This document shows positions 16,963-25,882 of a DNA stretch of 64,000 nt, one piece after another. Origin of the DNA: a bacterium 336/3 (lineage in GTDB: Bacteria; Bacteroidota; Bacteroidia; Cytophagales; Thermonemataceae). The stretch is from assembly GCA_001281695.1 (NCBI GenBank), contig LJIE01000001.1:68107-132106 (forward strand), in the 5' to 3' direction. Position 1 is the first letter of the stretch, and each line of letters starts with the position of its first letter. A program made the position numbers and the translations under genes. Under the pieces are notes generated by a model. That model saw only the letters and a program-made list of their open reading frames with translations. It did no database searches and had not been told where the DNA came from.

Positions 16963-18009
16963 TTATTTATAAACTGCTAATTGAATAAAAACAGGGAAGT
17001 GGTCACTATAACCTCCTAAATATTTTTTACCTGCAAATGTTCTTAGGGGTTGTCCTTTGTATTGAGCAGGCTCTTGTTGCATGAGTGTTTCAGGTTTATG
17101 AATGGTTGCTGATTTTAAGACGTAACGCAGTGATGATTTTTTATTGACCAGATTAGATGAAAGAATCATTTGGTCTAAAAGATTCCATTCTGTTATTTTT
17201 TCTTTACCATTGTAGTAAGCATGTGTTCCTTTTCCTTCTGCTTTTAGTACACCCATTGCATTAAACATTTGTCCTTGTTTTAAGCCTTCAGAATAAGGTT
17301 TAGCATTGATAGTTTCAACAATACTTTTGTTGATAGGTTCATCATTCAAGTCGCCCATCACTATAATATTTGCTTTGGGAGACCTTTTTTGAATAGAATC
17401 TACTTTACTTTTCACTTGAGAAGCTACATAAATTCTTTTAGGTTCACTTTCTTTCAATCCACCACGTCTGGAAGGAAAATGAGCCACAAATACATGCAAG
17501 GTATCTTTTCCACCTAAAATCCCTGAAACAATCAAAAAATCTCTTGTTTTGTCTTTGACTTCAGGAAAGATTATTCTGCAAGATTTCTCTGCAAAAGGTT
17601 TGAATAAATCTTTTTTGTAAATCATGCCTACATCTATGCCTCTTTCGTCTGGAGAGTTATAATGAACTATTCCATAATTTTTATTTTTTAGAGCAGGTTG
17701 AGCAATGAGGTCTTCAATAACTCTTTTATTTTCTATTTCGCAAAGTCCAAGAATATCAGGAGCTTGTGGAGAGCCTAATGTACTGATAGCAGAAGACATA
17801 TTGACTAATTTTTTCTGATATTTTTCGTTATCCCATTTATTTTCGGAAGTAGGGAGAAACTCAGAGTCATCAATGGCTGGATCATCTTCTGTATCAAAAA
17901 GATTTTCAACATTATAGAACGCTATAGTAAATGTATTTTTAGGCTTTTTTTGGGCAAAAAGAATGCTTGTAAAAAAGCAGAATAACAATGTAATGAATAT
18001 CTGTTTCAT
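16963..18009 (-). CDS. Secreted endonuclease/exonuclease/phosphatase-fold protein
   Basis: The 348-residue protein has a signal peptide (residues 1-19, ending LFAQ) and the fold shared by DNase I-like nucleases and phosphodiesterases. The motifs are YNVENLF near the start with the metal-binding Asn/Glu, GLCEIENKRV with the second Glu, IVMGDLNDEP with the catalytic Asp-x-Asn, and a final GGYSDHFPV with the Asp-His pair. All catalytic positions are present, so it should be active in the periplasm or outside the cell. The substrate may be DNA or a phosphoester. The gene diverges from the beta-lactamase-fold gene. Confidence 0.92.
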   Translation of the reverse strand: MKQIFITLLFCFFTSILFAQKKPKNTFTIAFYNVENLFDTEDDPAIDDSEFLPTSENKWDNEKYQKKLVNMSSAISTLGSPQAPDILGLCEIENKRVIEDLIAQPALKNKNYGIVHYNSPDERGIDVGMIYKKDLFKPFAEKSCRIIFPEVKDKTRDFLIVSGILGGKDTLHVFVAHFPSRRGGLKESEPKRIYVASQVKSKVDSIQKRSPKANIIVMGDLNDEPINKSIVETINAKPYSEGLKQGQMFNAMGVLKAEGKGTHAYYNGKEKITEWNLLDQMILSSNLVNKKSSLRYVLKSATIHKPETLMQQEPAQYKGQPLRTFAGKKYLGGYSDHFPVFIQLAVYK

Positions 18010-18120
18010 GATTTGTTTTTTTATATACTATAAAAGTATGGCAATTTTACGTAAAAAGTATGAGTTTATCAAACAAAGAGTTTTAAAAGCCGTAGAAGTT
18101 TCAGCAAACAAACTTTTTTG

Positions 18121-18128
18121 TATTTTTG
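18121..18128 (+). promoter_or_regulatory. Candidate -7 promoter element
   Basis: TATTTTTG matches the Bacteroidota -7 consensus TAnnTTTG, 32 bases before the beta-lactamase-fold start. I see no good -33 TTTG at the right distance, so this is weak. Confidence 0.3.
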
Positions 18129-18159
18129 CAAATCTTGGCAAAACACCTTTATAATTTTT

Positions 18160-19470
18160 ATGAAATTTCATTACCTGTTATTCTTAGGGCTCATTTTGGG
18201 AGCATGTGAACAATCCTCCCAAAAATTCCCCGCAAAAAATGCCCTTGTTATTACCAATATTGATGATACTGAGAATATTCATTGGGATACTTTACACACA
18301 TTATCATCCACATCTGAAACAGCTCTTTTGGATTCAATGGCTCAAAATTTTATTAAGCAATGGCAAATACAAGGTATGACTTTAGGAGTTGTAAAAGATG
18401 GTAAATTGGTTTATGCTAAAGGTTTTGGCTATGCAGAAAAAGAACGAAATCTGAAAACACGCCCTCATCATCTTTTCAGGATAGCAAGTGCCTCAAAGCT
18501 TGTAACGGCTGTTGCTGTTATGAAACTTGTAGAAGAAAACAAACTTAGTTTAGAAAGTAAAATTTTTGGTGAAGAAGGTATTCTCAAAAAATACAACCAT
18601 TGGATTGCAGACCCTATTTTACATAAAGTTACTGTAAGACATTTACTTACACATACAGGAGGCTGGCGTAATTATTTACGAACAGACCCTATGTTTGTGC
18701 CAGTATTGGTTGCTCAAGCCATGAAAGTGCCTTCACCCATCAAATTTGAAGAAACTATTCATTTTATGCTTTCGCAAAAAGGTCATTTTGAACCTGGGGC
18801 TTTTTATGACTACTCTAATTTTGGCTATTGTTTATTAGGAACTGTGATTGAAGAGATTACACAAATGCCTTATGAAGATTTTGTTAGAATAAAAGTTCTA
18901 AGTCCTATTGGAGCAGACAGAATGAGAATTGGTAAAAACAGATATAAAGAGCGTTTTGCAAACGAAGTACGCTATTATGAAGCAGAAGGTACACCCTTAA
19001 ATATTTCTATATACAATCCAACAGACTCTGCATCAAGAATTTATGAAGGCAACAACACAGAAGCTTTGGGTGCTGCTGGAGGGTGGATAGCAAGTTCGGT
19101 GGATATGCTTCGCTTAGTCTGTGCTATTGATGGTTTTGATACAAAACAAGATATTTTGAGTAGCTCAAGCATCTCAGAAATGACACATTTTAACCCAAAG
19201 GACAGTTTAAAACAAAATCATCATCCGTTAGGCTGGAAACAAATTACAGCAGAAAAATGGTGGCGAACAGGCAATCTTTCTAGTACCAATATATCCCTTA
19301 CTCGCCGAAATGATGGTTACTCATGGGTACTTATCACCAATACAGGTTCTTGGAGGGCTTCTTTTTTTCCTTATGAAATGGAAGGTATGATGAATCGAGC
19401 TATTCAAAAAATTAAATTTCCCGATCACGATTTATTTAAAGTCATTGATAATCAGAAACTACAACCTTAA
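18160..19470 (+). CDS. Beta-lactamase-fold serine hydrolase lipoprotein
   Basis: The protein begins MKFHYLLFLGLILGACEQ, a lipoprotein signal with lipobox LGAC, so it is anchored in the envelope. The open frame extends 14 codons upstream, but this start fits the signal. The active-site SxxK is SASK in FRIASASKLVTAV, and the second motif YSN is in YDYSNFGYCLLG. It belongs to the class C beta-lactamase / D-Ala-D-Ala peptidase / esterase group. The 436-residue length and the absence of an ampR neighbour favour a peptidase or esterase over an antibiotic resistance enzyme. The gene diverges from the nuclease-fold gene and ends at a hairpin. Confidence 0.9.
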   Translation: MKFHYLLFLGLILGACEQSSQKFPAKNALVITNIDDTENIHWDTLHTLSSTSETALLDSMAQNFIKQWQIQGMTLGVVKDGKLVYAKGFGYAEKERNLKTRPHHLFRIASASKLVTAVAVMKLVEENKLSLESKIFGEEGILKKYNHWIADPILHKVTVRHLLTHTGGWRNYLRTDPMFVPVLVAQAMKVPSPIKFEETIHFMLSQKGHFEPGAFYDYSNFGYCLLGTVIEEITQMPYEDFVRIKVLSPIGADRMRIGKNRYKERFANEVRYYEAEGTPLNISIYNPTDSASRIYEGNNTEALGAAGGWIASSVDMLRLVCAIDGFDTKQDILSSSSISEMTHFNPKDSLKQNHHPLGWKQITAEKWWRTGNLSSTNISLTRRNDGYSWVLITNTGSWRASFFPYEMEGMMNRAIQKIKFPDHDLFKVIDNQKLQP

Positions 19471-19492
19471 TTTGTTGTAGTTCTTTTTTTTT
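19457..19492 (+). terminator. Terminator overlapping a stop codon
   Basis: The stem AACTACAAC / GTTGTAGTT has the TAA stop codon of the serine hydrolase gene in its loop and is followed by a run of T. Confidence 0.75.
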
Positions 19493-19521
19493 ATTTAATT
19501 GGTTGGAAATTAAAATATCTT

Positions 19522-20226
19522 ATGTTTCTAAAATTACAAAATCAAACCACATCCAAAGCTTTTAAAGCTGTTGTATTTATACAAATTATTGCTTTTTTAA
19601 ATATCCTTTTAACAAAAGATTTTTTAATTCTTCTAGGAATAGGAAGCTATATTGCTGAAATCATTGCAGAAGTTATTTTTCTTTCTTTTTCAACCCTGTA
19701 TGTATTCTATACATATTTGATGATTAGGCTTTTTACCAAAAACCCCATCACACTTAATACAATAATTATATGTTTTATTATTGGTTTGGTAATGGGTACC
19801 ATTGTTGAGAATCCTTTTATTGATTTAAAAATAGCAGGTAAAAAATATTATATTTTGGCTGTCCATATTTGTTATTCTGTGGGTACTATTACCATTATTT
19901 ATCATACCATCTTAGAAATTTTTCAAGAGGAAATGACCACTATTGAAAGGTTGTGGGGTTCAGCTTGTGTATATTTTATGATTGCTTGGGCATTTGGAGG
20001 TCTTTATGATATTGTCTGTATCTTCGACCCCAAAGCTCTTGGATTTTCACATCAACTCAATTTATCCAGTTATTTGGAGTCCATTGCTTATAGCATCAGT
20101 ATTTTAGGAAACTTCAATCCATTATATGACAATACGAGCCTATTAATCAGTCGTTTAGCCGTTATTGAAGCTGTTTGGGCTCATTTATTTGTGGTTTTGG
20201 TAGTGGGTAGGTTATTAGCTAAATAG
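19522..20226 (+). CDS. K+ channel-like membrane protein without a selectivity filter
   Basis: This 234-residue membrane protein has about six hydrophobic segments. The C-terminal third has the layout of a two-helix potassium channel: an outer helix (GSACVYFMIAWAFGGLYDIV), a short pore-helix region, and an inner helix (RLAVIEAVWAHLFVVLVVGRLL) that closely resembles those of bacterial Ion_trans_2 proteins. Where such channels have T-x-G-Y-G-D, this protein has ILGNFNP (residues 194-200), so the potassium filter is missing. It may be a non-selective channel, a sensor or a degenerate relative. The N-terminal four helices are not recognisable. It stands alone downstream of a terminator and converges with the histidine kinase gene. 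Confidence 0.6.
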   Translation: MFLKLQNQTTSKAFKAVVFIQIIAFLNILLTKDFLILLGIGSYIAEIIAEVIFLSFSTLYVFYTYLMIRLFTKNPITLNTIIICFIIGLVMGTIVENPFIDLKIAGKKYYILAVHICYSVGTITIIYHTILEIFQEEMTTIERLWGSACVYFMIAWAFGGLYDIVCIFDPKALGFSHQLNLSSYLESIAYSISILGNFNPLYDNTSLLISRLAVIEAVWAHLFVVLVVGRLLAK

Positions 20227-20228
20227 AC

Positions 20229-22616
20229 TTATCCTTTTGGCAATACAAACCTAAATATAGAGCCCACACTCTCAGTGCTTTCTGCCCATATTTTACCTTT
20301 ATTTTTTTCTATCATTTCTTTACAAAGTAATAAGCCTAAGCCTGTACCTTTCTCACCAATTGTACCATGTGTGGTAATATGTACTTCTTGTTTAAAAAGT
20401 TTTGAAAATGTTTCTGAACTCATGCCAATTCCTGTATCTTGAATAGCAATTTCCCAAGAATCATCATTTTCTTTTGCATATACAAAGACCTCTCCTCCGT
20501 TTGACGTAAATTTTAGAGCATTGCTAATGAGATTTCTAAAAACCAGGTTGATAAGTTGTTCATCAGCCCAGACTTGTACAGCTTCAGGAAGTTTATTTTT
20601 GAGAGTGATATTTTTATTTTTTGCAATTTCTTCCAGAAAGTTGAAATTTTCTTTTACTAAAGCATTTATTTCAACTTTTTGGGGTCTAGCTTCAATGCCT
20701 TGCATTTGATTATTTGCCCAAACCAGCAAATTATTGAGTGTGAAATGAACATGTTCTACTCCACTTTTTAGTTTTCCTGAAAATAAAATAAATTCTTCTG
20801 GACTGATATTTCTATTCTCCAAAAGACTTAACAGTCCCTTGAGAGAGTTGAGAGGTGAACGCAAATCGTGTCCGATAATTGCGAATAACTTATCTTTGGT
20901 AGCATTTACTTGTGTTAGTTTTTCTGCTTGGGTTTCTATTTCTTTTTTTTGAGCTAAAAGTTTCATATTCGCCCTTATTTTTGCTCGATTGTTACGATAC
21001 AAGACAAATGCCAGTAGCCCCAGTATTGCTAAAATACCTAATACAGAGCCAAGTACAATTCTCTGGTTTTTATTTTCTTCCTCTTGTATTTTCTTATCTT
21101 TTTCCAATAATTCTATGGCTTGCTTGGTTTTTCGCAAAGCTATTTTTACCTCTATATCAGCCAAATGATTTGCATTGTCTTTATTGAGAATGCTGTCTTT
21201 GAAAGCCAAATGTTTTTTCTGAAAACTATACGCCTCTTCAAATTTGGAAAATTCTCCATAAAGTTCTGATATTAAAAGACTTGATTTGATTTTTACAATT
21301 CCCCAATTTGCTTTCATCGCAAAATCATAAGATTTTAAAGCATAGTCTAAGCTTTCTTTTTCCTTATGTAATTTTTCGTAACACTCTGCTATATAAAGAT
21401 ATATATAAGAGTTTAGTATTTGATTATTAACATCCTCCGAATATTTCAGGCTTCTAAACAAGTATTCAAGAGCTTCTTTATATTTTTCCTGTTTTAAATA
21501 TATCTGTCCTATTCCATCTAAACTTTGTGCAAGAATTAATTTATTTTTATCTTTTTCTGCTATTTGGTTGGCTTTGAGATGATAACTCATAGCCTCTTTT
21601 AGTTTATTTTCTGAACTTAAGCTAAAACCCAAGGCATTATAAATTTCTGTAATGTGTATCATACACTCCAAAGGGTTTTTCTCTACAATTTCTTTGGCTT
21701 TCAAAAAATACGCTGTGGCTTTGGTATGATAATCTTGATTTCGATATAACAATCCTATGTTAAATAAATCTAAAGATTGCAATACAAAATCCTTATTATC
21801 AACCGATTCGACTGCTTTCAAAAAATACTCAATACTGATGGCATAACGATTTTGAACTCTGTAATAAAAATGTCCAATTAAATGAAAACATATACCCAAA
21901 TCTTCGGAGTTTTTTACAGTGTCTTCTATTTCAGCGAGTTTTAAGCTATACTCTAATGCTTTTTGAGGCTGATTAAGTTTTTCTAAAATAGTAATACCAT
22001 TCAAGAGAGAACTTACAACTCCCTGATGATGATTCTTTTTCTTATAGATTTCAAAAGCTTTTTGTTGATAATTTGAAGCCTTATCATATCCATTTTGCTG
22101 AATGTATAAATATGTTAAAACTTTGTATATTTCTGCTAATAGAACATCGTTTTTAGGTTCTTTTTCGTAAATAACTATACATTTTTCCAACGAATCTATG
22201 GCTATTTTTTTGTATTCTTTGGTTGAAGAGTAATTTCTGAATCCATCCCAAATTTTTTGAGCTTCTGTAAAAAGTTTAAGCTTTTGTAATATTTTAATGG
22301 CTTTCCAGTGGTAATAAAAACCTAACTCGTTTTTTTGGTGAAAAAAAGCTAAGTTTTGATAGTAAAGGCTTTCCCCTTTTAAGTACCTTGTTTTTTTAGT
22401 TATTTCTAATAGCTTTTCATTTGTTTGCAAAGCCAAGTTAAAATATCCGTTTGAAATATATTGCTGGCATAACCGATGTAACAAATTGATTTGACTTGTA
22501 TCAACTTTTGTATTTTTTAATAATATTTTCAAACTATCTATTGGGTGTATAGATTGCCCTTGTAGTGTTGAGAAAAATAAAAGTGATAAAAATAATAGTG
22601 TTGTAGGTATTTTCAT
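20229..22616 (-). CDS. TPR-containing sensor histidine kinase
   Basis: The best start is MKIPTTLLFLSLLFF, a signal peptide ending TLQGQ, six codons inside the longer open frame. The periplasmic part (about residues 25-510) is a series of tetratricopeptide-type helical repeats, including ALEYLFRSLKYSEDV and AMSYHLKANQIAEKD. One membrane helix (IVLGSVLGILAILGLLAFVLY) and a short coiled coil follow. The HisKA box has its phosphoacceptor His in IIGHDLRSPLNSL. The ATPase domain has NLISNALKF (N box), DTGIGMS (G1) and GTGLGLLLCKEM (G2). No response regulator is adjacent, so it is an orphan kinase. A sigma54-like promoter lies 37 bases upstream. Confidence 0.92.
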   Translation of the reverse strand: MKIPTTLLFLSLLFFSTLQGQSIHPIDSLKILLKNTKVDTSQINLLHRLCQQYISNGYFNLALQTNEKLLEITKKTRYLKGESLYYQNLAFFHQKNELGFYYHWKAIKILQKLKLFTEAQKIWDGFRNYSSTKEYKKIAIDSLEKCIVIYEKEPKNDVLLAEIYKVLTYLYIQQNGYDKASNYQQKAFEIYKKKNHHQGVVSSLLNGITILEKLNQPQKALEYSLKLAEIEDTVKNSEDLGICFHLIGHFYYRVQNRYAISIEYFLKAVESVDNKDFVLQSLDLFNIGLLYRNQDYHTKATAYFLKAKEIVEKNPLECMIHITEIYNALGFSLSSENKLKEAMSYHLKANQIAEKDKNKLILAQSLDGIGQIYLKQEKYKEALEYLFRSLKYSEDVNNQILNSYIYLYIAECYEKLHKEKESLDYALKSYDFAMKANWGIVKIKSSLLISELYGEFSKFEEAYSFQKKHLAFKDSILNKDNANHLADIEVKIALRKTKQAIELLEKDKKIQEEENKNQRIVLGSVLGILAILGLLAFVLYRNNRAKIRANMKLLAQKKEIETQAEKLTQVNATKDKLFAIIGHDLRSPLNSLKGLLSLLENRNISPEEFILFSGKLKSGVEHVHFTLNNLLVWANNQMQGIEARPQKVEINALVKENFNFLEEIAKNKNITLKNKLPEAVQVWADEQLINLVFRNLISNALKFTSNGGEVFVYAKENDDSWEIAIQDTGIGMSSETFSKLFKQEVHITTHGTIGEKGTGLGLLLCKEMIEKNKGKIWAESTESVGSIFRFVLPKG

Positions 22617-22652
22617 ATTTGGTAAGCACAGCATTCAATAAACTTAATATAA

Positions 22653-22669
22653 AACAAACATATTGCCAA
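22653..22669 (-). promoter_or_regulatory. Candidate sigma54 promoter of the TPR kinase
   Basis: On the minus strand the sequence is TTGGCAATATGTTTGTT. It has GG and GT dinucleotides separated by ten bases, as in -24/-12 promoters (consensus TGGCAC-N5-TTGC). It points at the kinase start and resembles the site before tonB. Confidence 0.4.
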
Positions 22670-22711
22670 ATACATCTGTAAAAATTTGCGTAATTCTTAT
22701 CTAAATTGTTC

Positions 22712-23512
22712 ATGAAAAACCGAATAATAAAAATCTTCTTGATTATAACTTCCATGTACATTCCATTATGTGGATTACTTTATTTTTTTCAAGAAAAACT
22801 CATTTTTTTTCCTCAAAAATTAGATAAGAGTTATCCATTTAAATTTGAACAAGAATTTGAAGAGTTAAACATAAAAGTACAAGATGGGAAAATATTAAAT
22901 GGACTTTTATTTAAAGCTAACACTTCAAAAGGACTTATTTTTTATTTACACGGAAATGCAGGAAGTTTAAGCTCTTGGGGTAGTGTTGCCAAAACATATA
23001 CAGATTTAAACTATGATGTTTTTATTCTTGATTACAGAGGCTATGGGAAAAGTGAGGGGAAAATAAACAGCCAAAAGCAACTTTTTCAAGATAATCAAAT
23101 AGTGTACAACGAATTGAAAAAGAGATATAAAGAAGATGAAATAATCGTTTTAGGTTATTCTATTGGAACAGGGCTTGCCTCCAAACTTGCTTCTACCAAT
23201 AATCCAAAGCTTTTAATTTTACAAGCACCCTATTATAGCCTAACAGACATGATGCAATACAACTTTCCATTTGTTCCAACTTTTATTTTGAAATACAAAT
23301 TTTCGACAAATGAGTATCTGAAAAATTGTAAAATGCCTGTTGTGATGTTTCATGGAAACAAGGATGAGGTAATTTATTATGGTTCATCTTTGAAACTAAA
23401 AAATGAATTTAAACAACAAGATACTCTCATTACACTCAATGGACAAGGACATAATGGAATGACAGACAATGAAGATTATAAAACAGAATTGAAAAAAATA
23501 TTAGTACGGTAA
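22712..23512 (+). CDS. Alpha/beta hydrolase (BEM46-like)
   Basis: The 266-residue protein starts with a membrane anchor or signal (residues 4-24), so the hydrolase domain faces the periplasm. The oxyanion-hole region is YLHGNAGSLSSWG, the nucleophile elbow is GYSIGTG with the catalytic Ser, and the late MFHGNKDEV and GQGHNGMTD give the Asp and His. The order matches the BEM46/ABHD13-like serine hydrolases. The ATG at 22712 is preferred; a TTG two codons upstream gives a slightly longer frame. The substrate is not predictable. It diverges from the TPR kinase gene. Confidence 0.9.
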   Translation: MKNRIIKIFLIITSMYIPLCGLLYFFQEKLIFFPQKLDKSYPFKFEQEFEELNIKVQDGKILNGLLFKANTSKGLIFYLHGNAGSLSSWGSVAKTYTDLNYDVFILDYRGYGKSEGKINSQKQLFQDNQIVYNELKKRYKEDEIIVLGYSIGTGLASKLASTNNPKLLILQAPYYSLTDMMQYNFPFVPTFILKYKFSTNEYLKNCKMPVVMFHGNKDEVIYYGSSLKLKNEFKQQDTLITLNGQGHNGMTDNEDYKTELKKILVR

Positions 23513-23581
23513 AAACGAACACAATAACGGATTCGGCAAACCTATTAGGGATTATTTCATAGAAGCATACTATACAAGTTT

Positions 23582-24412
23582 ATGACAACTATTTTATTAC
23601 TTCAGTTATTAGTTTCTTTTTTTGTAGGAGGCTCATTGATAACAATACTTTCCTTAATTGCAGAAAAGACCAGCCAACATATTTCAGGTATCATTATGAT
23701 GTTCCCAACAACTTTGGTCTTAGGTTTTTTCTTTTTAGGACTTACAACAAATGCCAAAAATGTTTCAATGATTATCCCAGCTACCTTAATTCCTCTTGGT
23801 ATTGTAATATTTTCCTCTGTAATCTATATTTATTGTTCTATTTTTTTTGCCAACTATATTAGGAGTAAAATTCCACAAATATTATGTTCTCTATCAATCA
23901 GTAGCATTATTTGGTTTGTATTAGTTTCTCCATTTGCTATTTATAAGTTTTCTAATATCTTGATTAGTATTGTTGGTTTCTTCATAATTATCACATTGAC
24001 ACATTTTATATTGAAGAGTAAAAATCATGAATTCAATTTGGATAGACCTAATTATACAAAAACACAAATATTTATTAGAGCAGTATTCACAGGAAGTATC
24101 ATTGCAATAGTTGTTTTTTTAGGCAAAACATTAAATCCATTTTGGGGTGGTATTTTCACAATGTTTCCTGCTGCAACTTTTGCAACATTGGTAATTTTAC
24201 ATTTTTATTATCATCCAAAACAGCTTTTTTATTTTATGAAAAACGCCCCTTTAGGCTCGATTTCATTATTTATATATACCATTTCTGTTATGTTGTTGTT
24301 TCCTAAACTTGATATATGGTTAGGAACGCTGGTTTCCTATTGTATTTCTTTGACTTTTAGTTTACTATTAATTAGCTTTAAACTCAAACAACACAAAAAT
24401 ACTATCAAATAA
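23582..24412 (+). CDS. Polytopic membrane protein with internal duplication
   Basis: This 276-residue protein has about eight hydrophobic segments and no recognised domain. The two halves look duplicated: SGIIMMFPTTLVLGFFFL near residues 34-51 corresponds to GGIFTMFPAATFATLVIL near residues 189-206. Each lies after a glycine-containing helix (FVGGSLITILS and FTGSIIAIVVF). Duplicated inverted halves are typical of small transporters. The GGIxxMFPA motif faintly recalls DUF3147-type membrane proteins, but I am unsure. It is followed after 11 bases by another membrane protein gene. Confidence 0.65.
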   Translation: MTTILLLQLLVSFFVGGSLITILSLIAEKTSQHISGIIMMFPTTLVLGFFFLGLTTNAKNVSMIIPATLIPLGIVIFSSVIYIYCSIFFANYIRSKIPQILCSLSISSIIWFVLVSPFAIYKFSNILISIVGFFIIITLTHFILKSKNHEFNLDRPNYTKTQIFIRAVFTGSIIAIVVFLGKTLNPFWGGIFTMFPAATFATLVILHFYYHPKQLFYFMKNAPLGSISLFIYTISVMLLFPKLDIWLGTLVSYCISLTFSLLLISFKLKQHKNTIK

Positions 24413-24423
24413 GACTCCATCTC

Positions 24424-24819
24424 ATGCTTCACAGATCTTTTCAACAAAGACTTTTATTTTACTTTATTCTTGCAATATTTTGTTGCATTATGCCTTTTAT
24501 TTTAACAATGCTTTTAGTAATTGTAACAGAGCATAGAGAATTGGGAATGTCAGTTGCTGTTATTCCTTCTGTTATGCTTGTTCATTTCATTTTTTCAGGA
24601 ATTTTCTTGCAAACAACTCGATTAGTGAAGTTTATTACTTCAATATTGACAACTTTATTTGCAATTATTGGACTGAAGTATTTATTACCCTTGGGAATAA
24701 TTCATCATCTATTTGATATTTATGGTTTTTGGGACATTGTTATTATACATTTGGTAATAGCCATTATTATTTGGGAAATCGCCTATCAACTATTGATTAA
24801 ATTTTTGAGACATTTTTGA
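24424..24819 (+). CDS. Small four-helix membrane protein
   Basis: The 131-residue product has four hydrophobic helices: residues 10-35, 42-60, 68-90 and 100-125. No domain is recognised. It follows the duplicated membrane protein after 11 bases, which suggests one transcript and possibly a shared role. It converges with the RNase Z-like gene without a clear terminator in between. Confidence 0.6.
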   Translation: MLHRSFQQRLLFYFILAIFCCIMPFILTMLLVIVTEHRELGMSVAVIPSVMLVHFIFSGIFLQTTRLVKFITSILTTLFAIIGLKYLLPLGIIHHLFDIYGFWDIVIIHLVIAIIIWEIAYQLLIKFLRHF

Positions 24820-24831
24820 AACATTCAATTA

Positions 24832-25800
24832 TCAATTAAATTTTTCATTAAACCCTTTTTCAAATTCTTCTACCACTTTTACAATGGCTTCTTCAGTTTG
24901 GTGTCTTCGGGAGAAGTGAATAGGAATCGCTTTTTTCACGTGTGCTTTTTTAGCTACCTGCCCCGAAAGAAAAGCTGTACTATGATGATTTTTTTCAGCA
25001 AGTTCCAACTCTTCATGCAAATAATAGGCTTCTATATACAATTCATCAGCTTGTTTGCACAAATTGATAATCTTTTGATGGTTCTCTTCAGAAGCCAAAT
25101 GATCCATCACAAAAGCTATTTTTGAGCCTTTTTTTTCTTCCAAATACACAAATAAGTCTTGAGCTTTATGCAAATTTCCTTCTATGAGTATCTCTTTTTC
25201 AGGATTTTGCTCTACAAAAGCTTGTTTCAAAGCCTTTATCCATTCTCCTTGTTTAAAAGGCAAATCCTTTTGAATACTGATTTTTGAGTGTTCTGTAAAA
25301 CAATATGCAATACAAGGCGTTCTATGGTTTAGAATCGCATATTCTACACTAAAAACCTCATTTTCGTACAAATATTGCTCTTGTAAAATGCCTTTGTGTT
25401 CCAATTCCCATTTAGGTGTATGAAGCACATATACATCTATTTGGTTTTCAGATATTTCTCTTACTTCGTAATGCAAAGCCTCAGCAGCTTGTTCTTCAGA
25501 GAGCAGAATATCCCAGTTATAGCCCAAAAGCTTAGATTGTACATTTTTAGCTATTCCTTTGGGTCCACAAATCGTTACTTTTCGGTTTACTTGCAACTGA
25601 TGCCTTAAGATTGTATCAAAATTGCAAAAATGGTCTATATGTGTATGGCTGATAAAAATCGCCTGAATGTTTTTTATATCACTGATAGTCAAATCAGAAG
25701 CTTGCCCACAATCGCATAAATAAGTGAAAGAGTGGTTGGGAATATTGAGTTGCAAACAAACATCTTCTTTCAATTTACTTTTTAAAATCGCCTGAATCAT
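24832..25800 (-). CDS. RNase Z-like metallo-beta-lactamase protein
   Basis: The metal-binding motif HTHIDHF lies at residues 52-58, followed by VMDHLAS with the bridging Asp and a C-terminal IPIHFSRRHQ. The latter resembles the HFSxRY motif of tRNase Z, and YIEAYYLHE fits the LIxEATF-like block. The start MIQAILKSKL is preferred. The open frame extends 30 codons upstream, but that extension would run through the terminator palindrome of the efflux operon. It may process tRNA 3' ends or hydrolyse another phosphodiester or ester. The usual first Asp-Cys-Gly stretch (LCDCGQASD) is present. Confidence is high for the fold and moderate for tRNase activity. Confidence 0.82.
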   Translation of the reverse strand: MIQAILKSKLKEDVCLQLNIPNHSFTYLCDCGQASDLTISDIKNIQAIFISHTHIDHFCNFDTILRHQLQVNRKVTICGPKGIAKNVQSKLLGYNWDILLSEEQAAEALHYEVREISENQIDVYVLHTPKWELEHKGILQEQYLYENEVFSVEYAILNHRTPCIAYCFTEHSKISIQKDLPFKQGEWIKALKQAFVEQNPEKEILIEGNLHKAQDLFVYLEEKKGSKIAFVMDHLASEENHQKIINLCKQADELYIEAYYLHEELELAEKNHHSTAFLSGQVAKKAHVKKAIPIHFSRRHQTEEAIVKVVEEFEKGFNEKFN

Positions 25801-25852
25801 AGTTATATATGTTTGAGAAAGGTACAAATTTACACAAAGCCATACAAATAAA

Positions 25853-25878
25853 AAAACACGAGAAGCTTCTCGTGTTTT
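25853..25878 (-). terminator. Terminator of the efflux operon
   Basis: The 26-base perfect palindrome AAAACACGAGAAG / CTTCTCGTGTTTT follows the RND-TolC gene on the minus strand. It is preceded and followed by AT-rich tracts. Confidence 0.85.
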
Positions 25879-25882
25879 AAGT

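Noticed and set aside
18121-18159. Sigma54-like TTGGCA near 18136
   Set aside because: TTGGCAAAACACC lacks any GC or GT at the -12 distance, unlike the sites at 44914 and 22653.
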